A stretch of 40,800 nucleotides of DNA. Source: Burkholderia sp. Bp8963. Its GTDB lineage: Bacteria > Pseudomonadota > Gammaproteobacteria > Burkholderiales > Burkholderiaceae. The position numbers were made by a program, and so were the translations under genes. The DNA is taken from the NCBI RefSeq assembly GCF_003854275.1, contig NZ_QTQP01000057.1, positions 1 to 40,800 on the forward strand, read 5' to 3'. Positions 1 to 7,712 of this stretch are shown piece after piece; position 1 is the first letter of the stretch, and each line of letters starts with the position of its first letter. The notes below the pieces were generated by a model. It was not told where the DNA came from. It did not search any database and was given only the letters and a program-made list of their open reading frames with translations.

Positions 1-57
1 CAATATGCGCATCTCTTCAAGCGTGTTGTGAGCCAGGCTCCGGCCGTCTCGTTTCAT
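1..57 (-). mobile_element. IS630-type transposase, N-terminal end only (partial)
   Basis: The reverse strand reads an ATG at 57-55 followed by 19 codons that run off the left edge, starting MKRDGRSLAHNTLEEMRIL. I recognise this as the usual start of a Burkholderia IS630-family transposase, whose helix-turn-helix follows just beyond the edge. A weak AGGAT lies upstream of the ATG. Its start is only about 60 bases from nfrB, so the insertion probably removed the natural upstream region of that operon. The call rests on 19 residues recalled from memory, so it is moderate. Confidence 0.5.
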
Positions 58-119
58 GAGCGATCCTGTCAATAGCTGTCGCTCAAGCATAGACCATTTG
101 TCCGCTAAATTTCTGACCT

Positions 120-2045
120 ATGAGTAACACCATTACCCTTGTGACCGCAATTGTCATCTTGGTCAGTACGGTGGATGACTTTGCGCTGGACGCTTGCTAC
201 TGGTCGTTCGAGCTTGGGCGGGTTCTGCGTCACGAAAAAAAACAGACTGTCAATATCAGCATGTTGCGCTCCTTGGAGGAGCGCCATCTGGCACTAATGC
301 TACCGGCCTGGAAAGAGTATGACGTGATCGCCAAGATGATCGAAAACACCTTGGCGACCATGGAGTATGAGCAATATGTGATTTTCGTCGGAACCTATCA
401 CAACGACGCCGAAACCACGGCGGAAGTCGACCGGATGGTCCGCCGGTATCCTGGCAGGGTAACGCGCGCAACGGTCATGAACGATGGGCCGACCTGCAAG
501 GCGGACTGCCTGAACTGGATCATTGCCGCCATCCTGCGTTACGAAGAGATCCATCATATGCAGTTCGCGGGCGTCGTCATGCACGACTGCGAGGATGTGA
601 TTCATCCGGTTGAACTCAAATACTTCAACCATGCGGTTGTGGACAACGATCTGATCCAGCTTCCCGTCCTGTCGTTGCCCCGGAAATGGAACGAGTTCGT
701 GGCCGGATGCTACATGGACGACTTCAGCGAAACGCACCAGAAGGACGTGCCGTCGCGGGCACGTCTGACCGGTGTCGTCCCCGGCGCAGGGACTGCCTCG
801 TGCTACAGCAGACGCGCGATCGCAGCGGCGATGAAGGAGCGCGACGATTGCCCGTTCAATACGAGCTCACTGACCGAGGACTATGACTTCAGCTTTAGGT
901 TGAGAGACCTGGGCATGAAGGAGACCTTTGTGCGCTTTCCGCTTTCGGACATCACGCGGGATGGCGGGGCGGAGCGTCCAGGTCGTGGAGTGGCTGCCCG
1001 GAATCTGTTGGCGACACGTGAGTACTTCCCGAAAACATTTCGGACCGCGTACCGGCAGCGCGCCCGATGGATCGTCGGCATCGCTTTTCAGGGCTGGGAG
1101 CAGCTGGGTTGGAAGGGTAACCTGCTCACGCGCTATCTGTTCTTCCATGATCGCAAGGGGATCGTTACCTCGCTGTTTTCGGTAATTGCCTATGGCGTGC
1201 TGATCAACTTCGCAGCGCTTGCGGCGCTTCAGAGGAGCGGATATGTCATTCCGGCCAATGCGCCCGTCGTCACGCTCGGCGACTGGATCAATCCGCTGCT
1301 ATGGGTGAACACCGCCATGTTGTTTGCCCGCGTGGGACAGCGCTACCATTTTGTCAGCAAGCTGAACGGTCCGGTCCAAGGGCTGCTCTCGATTCCGAGG
1401 ATTTTCGTCAACAACCTGATCAATTTCTACGCGGTTTGCCGGGCGTGGCGCATCTATATCGGGCACCTGGCGAGCGGCAAGCCTATCGCATGGGACAAGA
1501 CCAGCCATACATACTTGTCGAGCGAGGAACTCGGGAAGACGCGCCGCAAGATTGGCGAAATCCTGGTCGGATGGGGCGTGCTGACACCGGAGCAATTGCA
1601 GGCCAGCCTGGAGAAACAACTGACATGCGGCAAGCGACTGGGCGAACTGTTGATCGAAAGCAATGTAATCTCAGCCGAATCGCTGGCGGATGCGCTCGCT
1701 GAGCAAGCGGATCTCCCCCGAGTGAGCCTGGACAATGTGGCGGCAGGCCACTTCGCGGCGTCGCTGGCGTTCGAGCTGCAGTACGCGTATCGGGCTGTCC
1801 CGTTTTCAACCTCGGACGACGGAACGTTGAACATTGCGGTCGGGCGCTCGCTTACGCAGGACGAACAGGATATCGTACGGCGAGGTGCCAGAACGAACGT
1901 TGCCTATTTCATTGCCAGTGATGCGGAGATTGCCGCCGAACTCGCGCGGCACTCTCGCTTCGTCGAACTCACTCGAGCACGCGACGGCAATGAGGCAACG
2001 CCACGCGTATCGTCAGCGATAAAAACAGCGGGAGACCCGACATGA
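120..2045 (+). CDS. nfrB: NfrB-like processive glycosyltransferase with C-terminal MshEN-type c-di-GMP domain
   Basis: Inner-membrane family 2 glycosyltransferase, 641 aa, similar along its length to E. coli NfrB (745 aa). An N-terminal membrane segment (about residues 4-28) precedes the GT2 domain. Catalytic-type motifs are visible: HDCEDV (155-160), TEDYD (252-256) and QRARW (313-317). More membrane segments follow (about 345-460). The C-terminus has two 24-residue repeats, KIGEILVGWGVLTPEQL... from 477 and RLGELLIESNVISAESL... from 506, which fit the MshEN c-di-GMP-binding pattern. NfrB of E. coli is reported to polymerise N-acetylmannosamine in a c-di-GMP-dependent way. The ATG at 120 follows an in-frame TGA directly and has no good ribosome binding site; E. 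coli NfrB has about 25 extra N-terminal residues, so the 5' end may have been clipped by the neighbouring IS. The stop overlaps the nfrA start by 4 bases. Confidence 0.85.
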   Translation: MSNTITLVTAIVILVSTVDDFALDACYWSFELGRVLRHEKKQTVNISMLRSLEERHLALMLPAWKEYDVIAKMIENTLATMEYEQYVIFVGTYHNDAETTAEVDRMVRRYPGRVTRATVMNDGPTCKADCLNWIIAAILRYEEIHHMQFAGVVMHDCEDVIHPVELKYFNHAVVDNDLIQLPVLSLPRKWNEFVAGCYMDDFSETHQKDVPSRARLTGVVPGAGTASCYSRRAIAAAMKERDDCPFNTSSLTEDYDFSFRLRDLGMKETFVRFPLSDITRDGGAERPGRGVAARNLLATREYFPKTFRTAYRQRARWIVGIAFQGWEQLGWKGNLLTRYLFFHDRKGIVTSLFSVIAYGVLINFAALAALQRSGYVIPANAPVVTLGDWINPLLWVNTAMLFARVGQRYHFVSKLNGPVQGLLSIPRIFVNNLINFYAVCRAWRIYIGHLASGKPIAWDKTSHTYLSSEELGKTRRKIGEILVGWGVLTPEQLQASLEKQLTCGKRLGELLIESNVISAESLADALAEQADLPRVSLDNVAAGHFAASLAFELQYAYRAVPFSTSDDGTLNIAVGRSLTQDEQDIVRRGARTNVAYFIASDAEIAAELARHSRFVELTRARDGNEATPRVSSAIKTAGDPT

Positions 2046-3736
2046 AAAGCTTGAGACCCCCGATCGCGGTTTGCCTGAAGCGCTGCGTCGGATCGAGCGC
2101 AATGGCGGCGGCCATCTCGCTGGCCTGGCACGCACCGGCTTACGCCACGCAGCCGCTCGTGCCCAAAGCTTACCGGCTCGCTGATAGTGCGTACAAGGCA
2201 ATCAATGCCGGCAACCTGCGTCGCGCGGAAGATTATGCGTCGCGCGCCCTCAAGGTGCAGCCTGGAAGCGAACAGCTTGGACTGCTGCTCCTTGACGTTT
2301 TTAAGCGAGAAGGAAAAATCGCGAAAGCGGACGCCCAGGTGGAATCGTTGCGGGCTCGCTTTCCGAACAGCGCGGCAGTGCTGGCGGAGCACGGCTACAT
2401 GGCTGAGCGGAGGAAGCACTACGACGCAGCGTGGAGAGATTTCTCGGCCGCCGTCCGGACAGGACAGTGGAGCAAGGACCAGCAGCGCAACCTGCGACTC
2501 GCCTGGTCGGACAGCGCGCTCTCGGCGAATCGTCCATACGAGGCTGGCGTGGCGCTTGCACCGCTGGAAAATGACAGATCGACCGCGGTTCAGTTGCGTA
2601 TCGCACAGGTGCGTTTGATGACCGGTGACCGGAAAGGGGCACTCCGGGCGGCGGAACTCGCAGCAAGCGAGGCGTCGACGGACGCTGACCGGGAAAAAGC
2701 CGTATCGATAGCGGCGCAGGCACGGGAATCGGAACTGCCGGCTGCGGAGCCGGCGGACGACACCGCAACGCAGGCGCTTCAGAAGGGCTACGACCTCCTG
2801 CGCGAGCACAAGGATCGCGAGGCGCTCGCTTCATTCCAGCAAGGTTTCGACGGGGGAGCCGGCAACGCGATGAACTATGCGGACGCGGGCTATGCGGCCA
2901 AGCGTGCCGGATTGAATGACGAGTCCGTTGACCTCTTCAAACATAGCCTCGACGCGGATGAAAGCGAACACGTATTCGACGAGCAGCGCAAGTTCGGCTA
3001 TCGGCGAGAAATCGAGCGACTTCAGCGCAGCTGGGGTTTCGTGCTGAGCGCGCCATACCAGACGGCCGCGTTCGGCCCGCAGGGCACCATCAGCGTGTTG
3101 CAGCCTGGTATCGAGGTGTACTGGCAGCCGCCGAAGATCGGATATCAGAACGGGCGCATCCTCCAGTTCTTCGTGCGCGGCTACGGCACGGCATACGACG
3201 GAGCGGGCAACGTGACCGGCATGCCGACCGTGCAAGGGTCAGCAGGCGTGCGTTACAAGCCGCTCCCCGAGCAGAACGTCGTGTTGACCGCGGAGCGGCT
3301 TGTCCGCATCGGCAGCCTGTCGACGAACGACTGGCTGATGCGTCTGGGTTATTCGTCGGAAGCGGGTACCGACCTGAGGGTCACCGAACCGAGCTGGCGT
3401 AGCTGGCAGGCCTATGTCGAAGGCGCGTACTTCATCAGCGCGGGCCGGTACATCATCTATTCGGAGCTGCGTTATGGGAACACCTGGCGTTTACCGATGC
3501 TCAGCGATCGGCTGACCGTGTATCCGCACGCGGCGATTGCCGGCGATCACGACAACCGCCAGACGGACGAAACGGCGATTGGTGTGGGCCCCGGCGTGCA
3601 GTTCCGCTACTGGTTTCGCGAAGACCGATATAGCGCGCCGGCAAGCTATGCGGACGTCACGGTGCAATACCGGTTTGCGTTGACGTCAGCGGTGCGTGCC
3701 CGTGGTGTCGTGGTGCGCGCGACATTGTGGTTCTAG
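2042..3736 (+). CDS. nfrA: NfrA-like outer-membrane glycan exporter (TPR plus beta-barrel)
   Basis: 564-aa exported protein. A signal peptide ends near AYA (about residue 35). TPR-like helical repeats fill roughly residues 40-310 (for example AINAGNLRRAEDYASRALKV). The C-terminal 240 residues are rich in aromatic and alternating residues and end in TLWF, an outer-membrane barrel signature; this part matches the phage N4 adsorption protein A C-terminal domain. The family is thought to pass the NfrB polysaccharide across the outer membrane, and in E. coli is the N4 receptor component. It is shorter than E. coli NfrA (990 aa), mainly in the TPR part. The ATG overlaps the nfrB TGA (ATGA), so the two are translationally coupled. 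Confidence 0.85.
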   Translation: MKSLRPPIAVCLKRCVGSSAMAAAISLAWHAPAYATQPLVPKAYRLADSAYKAINAGNLRRAEDYASRALKVQPGSEQLGLLLLDVFKREGKIAKADAQVESLRARFPNSAAVLAEHGYMAERRKHYDAAWRDFSAAVRTGQWSKDQQRNLRLAWSDSALSANRPYEAGVALAPLENDRSTAVQLRIAQVRLMTGDRKGALRAAELAASEASTDADREKAVSIAAQARESELPAAEPADDTATQALQKGYDLLREHKDREALASFQQGFDGGAGNAMNYADAGYAAKRAGLNDESVDLFKHSLDADESEHVFDEQRKFGYRREIERLQRSWGFVLSAPYQTAAFGPQGTISVLQPGIEVYWQPPKIGYQNGRILQFFVRGYGTAYDGAGNVTGMPTVQGSAGVRYKPLPEQNVVLTAERLVRIGSLSTNDWLMRLGYSSEAGTDLRVTEPSWRSWQAYVEGAYFISAGRYIIYSELRYGNTWRLPMLSDRLTVYPHAAIAGDHDNRQTDETAIGVGPGVQFRYWFREDRYSAPASYADVTVQYRFALTSAVRARGVVVRATLWF

Positions 3737-3752
3737 CGGCTTGGAGAAAACG

Positions 3753-4973
3753 GTGAAGAGAGTATTGGTGGTATTTGGCACGCGGCCGGAGGCTATCAAA
3801 ATGGCGCCGCTGGTGCATGCGCTAAGGGAATGTGCGGACTTCAACGTCAGCGTGTGCGTGACGGCCCAGCATCGCGAAATGCTGGATCAGGTGCTCGAGC
3901 TCTTCGACATCCGACCGGAGTTCGATCTCGATCTGATGCGCAGCAGGCAGACCCTGACTGATATCACGTCCGGTATCCTGATCAATATCGGCAACGTAAT
4001 CGAACCGGCGAGGCCCGACATCGTACTGGTTCACGGCGACACGACCACGACGCTGGCTGCGAGTCTCGCCGCGTTTTACCGGCATATTCCGGTGGGGCAT
4101 GTCGAAGCGGGGTTGCGCACCGGCGATCTGTGGTCACCGTGGCCGGAGGAGATGAACCGTCGTTTCACGGACACCATATCGTCGTGGCATTTCGCGCCAA
4201 CATTGCAGGCGCAGCAAAACCTCATTTCCGAGGGTGTGGCGCCGGAGCGCGTCGTCCTCACGGGCAACACCGTGATCGACGCGCTGCTTGCGATCAAGCG
4301 ACGGCTTGACGAGGAGCCGGAGCTCACTGCGGAGGTCGCCTCGCGATATCCGTTCCTTGATCCGGTGCGCCGGCTCATTCTCGTGACAGGGCACCGGCGC
4401 GAGAGCTTCGGCGAACCATTCAGGCAGTTTTGCGCCGCGCTGCATATTCTTGCGTCCGATCATCCGGAGGTCCAGATCGTCTACCCGGTCCATTTGAATC
4501 CCTTGGTGAGGGAGCCAGCGGAAGAGCTCCTCTCCGGCCACGAGAACATCTTCCTCCTTGGCCCGCAGGAGTACCTTCCCTTCGTGTTCCTCATGTCCCG
4601 GGCCTATTTCGTGATGACCGATTCCGGTGGCGTTCAGGAGGAAGCGCCCGCGCTTGGCAAGCCGGTACTCGTGACGCGCGACACCACTGAACGCCCGGAA
4701 GCCATCGAGGCGGGAACGGCCCGGCTGGTCGGCACCGATATCCTGACCATCCTGAGTACCGCATCGGAGCTTCTCAACGATGCTGACGCGTACCAGCGGA
4801 TGGCGCAGGCGGCGAATCCTTACGGAGATGGGCATGCGTGCGAACGTATCGTCTCAGCACTATCGGAGACGGAGGATAGCCGGCCGGTCGACGATGCGTT
4901 GGCAGTTTGCGCGGATCGATTGCCGATGGCGCCGACGGATACGGAAATGCCCGAGGCGGCGCGCGCTGAATGA
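3753..4973 (+). CDS. wecB: UDP-N-acetylglucosamine 2-epimerase (non-hydrolysing)
   Basis: Cytoplasmic enzyme interconverting UDP-GlcNAc and UDP-ManNAc. Family motifs are all present: FGTRPEAIKMAPL at the N-terminus, VHGDTTTTLA, GHVEAGLRTG, PEEMNRRFTD, TGHRRESFG, PVHLNP and DSGGVQEEAPALGKP. The chosen start is the GTG at 3753, which gives the canonical VKRVLVVFGTRPE and has GGAG at 3743-3746; a longer frame open from 3696 would run into nfrA. Length is 406 aa, with about 30 non-conserved residues at the C-terminus. It lies 16 bases after nfrA. In E. coli wecB is also called nfrC because N4 adsorption needs it, so its place here fits supply of UDP-ManNAc to NfrB. Confidence 0.9.
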   Translation: MKRVLVVFGTRPEAIKMAPLVHALRECADFNVSVCVTAQHREMLDQVLELFDIRPEFDLDLMRSRQTLTDITSGILINIGNVIEPARPDIVLVHGDTTTTLAASLAAFYRHIPVGHVEAGLRTGDLWSPWPEEMNRRFTDTISSWHFAPTLQAQQNLISEGVAPERVVLTGNTVIDALLAIKRRLDEEPELTAEVASRYPFLDPVRRLILVTGHRRESFGEPFRQFCAALHILASDHPEVQIVYPVHLNPLVREPAEELLSGHENIFLLGPQEYLPFVFLMSRAYFVMTDSGGVQEEAPALGKPVLVTRDTTERPEAIEAGTARLVGTDILTILSTASELLNDADAYQRMAQAANPYGDGHACERIVSALSETEDSRPVDDALAVCADRLPMAPTDTEMPEAARAE

Positions 4974-5076
4974 CGCCCAGCAGCGTTCTGCCCGCGCCCC
5001 GGCTGAGATGCATCGCACGGCAGTTGCGTGACAGGCAACCCGATACGGCATTTTCCGATCGGGCTGCCCGGACCCA
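4974..5076. other. Convergent intergenic gap
   Basis: The 103 bases between wecB and the converging hydrolase gene hold no ORF I would defend and no stem followed by a T-run on either strand. Confidence 0.5.
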
Positions 5077-6045
5077 TCAGCTGGGCGCCTTCAGGTTGAT
5101 GATCGTTTGACGCAGCAACTGGAAGTAGGGGCTCGTCGAATACGGAAGCATTTCCTCGGCGTAGTTCCACCAGAAGAATCCTCCAATGAACCGCGGATCG
5201 GTCATGCTGTTGACCATCGGGTAATAGGTCTTGATCAGGTTCTGCTGCACCGAGGCCGGCGCGGCGATATCCGACGTGCCAATTTCGCCGAAGCCGACCT
5301 TGGCGTTCGGGAAAATGCTTTCCAGCGCGGTGAAATCGTTCTTCCACGACGGATTCAGCCCCGGGCAATCCTGATACGGGTAGTAGCTGAACAGCGCATA
5401 GTCGGCCTGCTGACGAACCGTCGCGGGCAGGAAGGCCGTTGGCCAGGTCTTCCAGTAGTCCTGCGGTTTTTCCCAGCAGTTGGTGCCCTTGCTGTCGTCG
5501 TTGTAGTACAGCGTGATAGCGGTCTTGCCGCCGTTCGACTTGACGATCGTGTTGGCGGCCGCGACCATCTGGCCGATTTGCTGTTCTTCCGAATTGACCA
5601 CCGAGTTCGTGCCGCTCGGATCGTTACGCAGCCATTCGCCGTTGATTTCATTGGCGATTTCCCACACGTCGACCGTGTTCTTGAGCTGCGACACCAGCTC
5701 CTGGGTTCGCGCTTGGTACGTCGAGAGATTGGTCGGGAAATAGTAGGAATCGTAGACTTCGCCCATCACATACGCGACCGCATGCAGGCGCAGCAACGGT
5801 GCGTAGTAGTCCGTGGCCGGCGTACCCGGATCGAACACCACGCGCACGGTGGGTCGGTACGGCAAGTTCTGCAATGATGCGATGATTGCATCCAGTTTCG
5901 TCAGATCGTCGAGCGTCACGCCGTAGACGGGATTCTTCAAGGGTTCGACCTGAGCCTGGACGGGTTGGGAAAAAGGCATCAGCCCGGAATACGCGACGCC
6001 CGCAGCAACGGCCGCGCGGGCGAGGTGTTTCGTCAGCTTTTTCAA
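5077..6045 (-). CDS. Secreted clan GH-A-type glycoside hydrolase
   Basis: 322-aa exported protein with a signal peptide (n-region KKLTKH, likely cut after PVQA at residue 31). Two features fit a clan-A (beta/alpha)8 glycosidase: WEIANEINGEW with the Asn132-Glu133 acid/base pair, and GFGEIGTSD with a candidate nucleophile Glu254. A WWN motif near residue 292-294 fits the last barrel strand. I cannot assign a GH family or substrate. The start is a TTG at 6045, chosen because GGAAGGA precedes it and it gives a proper signal peptide; no in-frame ATG does. It converges on nfrB-nfrA-wecB. E. coli nfrAB also sits beside a gene for a predicted exported protein (ybcH), so this enzyme may trim or release the NfrAB glycan. 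That link is inference. Confidence 0.75.
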   Translation of the reverse strand: MKKLTKHLARAAVAAGVAYSGLMPFSQPVQAQVEPLKNPVYGVTLDDLTKLDAIIASLQNLPYRPTVRVVFDPGTPATDYYAPLLRLHAVAYVMGEVYDSYYFPTNLSTYQARTQELVSQLKNTVDVWEIANEINGEWLRNDPSGTNSVVNSEEQQIGQMVAAANTIVKSNGGKTAITLYYNDDSKGTNCWEKPQDYWKTWPTAFLPATVRQQADYALFSYYPYQDCPGLNPSWKNDFTALESIFPNAKVGFGEIGTSDIAAPASVQQNLIKTYYPMVNSMTDPRFIGGFFWWNYAEEMLPYSTSPYFQLLRQTIINLKAPS

Positions 6046-6422
6046 AACAGTCCTTCCATCTTAAGGTAAGAAGAAGGGCGATTTTAACGGAAAATAAAAG
6101 CAAATTATCTGACGATAACGAAACATCGGCTTCGGCGCGTTGCGAGGCGACGCCTGGAGCGGGCTCCGAGCCTTGCACCGAACAGGCGACTGCGCTCGAT
6201 GCGGAGCGAGGTGCGCGGCAGTATCCGCCTCGCACGCCAACGCATCGAGCACGCGTAGTACAACATACTATTTAGCGGTTATTGCAGCCGAAGCGGATGC
6301 TACCCGGACGTGATCAACGAAATTGCTGGCTGAGAAGTTCGTCGACGATTCTGCGCGCCACATGAGCGTCGTGCGAAAACATATCGCAGCGCCCGTCAAG
6401 CCGGCGATCGACCGGGTGCCGG
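6046..6422. other. Intergenic region upstream of the hydrolase gene
   Basis: About 375 bases without a gene. The part next to the hydrolase start (6060-6125) is AT-rich, unlike its surroundings, and contains a short dyad TTATC-N4-GATAA at 6105-6118; it probably carries the promoter. I could not place -35 and -10 boxes with proper spacing. The rest shows nothing. Confidence 0.45.
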
Positions 6423-6620
6423 TCAATGTTTTCGCATCACGGCCTGAAGCAGCGATTCACCATCGTGCGTCACCCGCGGACGGCTTGCGCCGGAGCCGAA
6501 TCGCTCGAGTACGACGAACTGTTGCTCGATCAGCGTATCGAGTTCCTCGCGCGCCATGTCGATCTGGTCAGGCGATGCCTTGACCAGCATGAGCACCGAA
6601 AATTCGTGAGGGCTCAGCAT
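6423..6620 (-). CDS. 65-aa winged-helix-like protein, copy 1
   Basis: Unrecognised small protein starting MLSPHEFSVLMLVKASPDQ. The ATG at 6620 has GGGAGA seven bases upstream; a longer frame back to 6698 lacks such a site and shares nothing with the paralogue. The predicted shape is helix, helix (REELDTLIEQQFVVLERF), then RPRVTHDGESLLQAV, which resembles the wing and last helix of MarR-like domains. A second gene at 33527-33724 encodes a protein about 63% identical (41 of 65 positions by eye). DNA binding is inferred from shape only; there is no clear recognition helix of standard length. It lies 93 bases after the next gene on the same strand. Confidence 0.7.
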   Translation of the reverse strand: MLSPHEFSVLMLVKASPDQIDMAREELDTLIEQQFVVLERFGSGASRPRVTHDGESLLQAVMRKH

Positions 6621-6713
6621 TCTTGTCTCCCGGGATTTGGAATAAGCAGGCTTGACCGCTTCGTTCAGCATCGACCGCAACGACATCGAATCACACATGC
6701 TGCTTGCGCGTGA

Positions 6714-7103
6714 TCAGTCTCGTTTCGGGTGCGCAATGTGATGGGTGATATCCCTGACTAACGTCAGCTTCGGACTCGGACGCGAGATCGACAACGAATC
6801 CGCGGCTGCATGGACGCCTTGCTTCACGTGTATAGGCGAGGCTCCGGGATTCGCGATTACTTCCACGTGGAACAGCGTGACGGACAATTCCATCGGTGTT
6901 TCGCCGAGCATGGCGGCAAGATCCTCCTTAGTCAGCGGATCGGCGTCGACAATGTCGACCGTCATCGACCCGACGCCCGTCTGGCGATCGACATGGACAT
7001 TCCAACGGCAAATTCTTGCGCCGCGTTTCGCGAGGCATTGCCACACGGCGCCGACGTACAGCTTGCCGGTGGCAGCACGGAACGAAAGTCTTTGGACAAT
7101 CAT
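6714..7103 (-). CDS. Hypothetical protein, 129 aa
   Basis: I do not recognise a family. The frame runs from an ATG at 7103 with no clear Shine-Dalgarno. The middle (MTVDIVDADPLTKEDLAAML, then ELSVTLFHVEVIA) looks like ordinary soluble alpha/beta sequence with an acidic helix; no signal peptide or membrane segment is seen. It may form a unit with the 65-aa gene downstream. The first 25-30 codons are arginine-rich, so a later start is possible, though no good ribosome binding site is apparent. Confidence 0.5.
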   Translation of the reverse strand: MIVQRLSFRAATGKLYVGAVWQCLAKRGARICRWNVHVDRQTGVGSMTVDIVDADPLTKEDLAAMLGETPMELSVTLFHVEVIANPGASPIHVKQGVHAAADSLSISRPSPKLTLVRDITHHIAHPKRD

Positions 7104-7712
7104 GTCTGTTCAAAGCTGAAGTGGTTCCCCTGTCATGGGGAGGGCCGTTCCAAAGCATATGTCAGGGGGGCAGGAAAGTACACGACGGGAACATGTCCGT
7201 ATATTCATCTTTACGAACATCGGTAGCGGCGTTGGAACAACACGCCGTCCTTGCGCACGCGCCAGCCCTCGTCCTCGTGGTGGCCAGACGCAGCCGCCTC
7301 GGCGAGCCCGCGAGCAGGGGCGGCCGGCCGCATTCACATCGGGTGATCCGAACGGCCGGGACGCCGACTGTCGTGCAGGCGCAATACCGGAAGCTGCACT
7401 TCGACCAACAACAAGTCGCTTTTACACCGTCGTTATAAAAAAGCACCGACGCCACGCACATCGCAACGCGCGATTCCGTGCGGTCGCTTAACAGAATCTC
7501 AAGGCGACGAAGTGGCACGGAAATCGCTGTATTTCGTGTATCGACGCTTATCCGGACAAGCGTCGATTGTGCGACCGTCCAGAGAGCCGCATGTAAATCA
7601 GACGCTCGAACCGCTCAGGTCGCCGGCGCGTTGTCGAACGATTCGAGCAACATGGCGCGACGGATGGCGTCGCCTGCGAAACCACGCACCGTCGCCGTCC
7701 GAGGAGGCGAAA
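7104..7712. other. Intergenic region with a stem-loop before the GT9 operon
   Basis: About 600 bases with no convincing gene; all frames have skewed composition. It contains a perfect 9-bp inverted repeat, TCGACGCTT at 7541-7549 and AAGCGTCGA at 7558-7566, with an 8-base loop and no T-run. A TTTACA at 7430-7435 and TATAAA downstream could be parts of a promoter, but spacing is short. Confidence 0.4.
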
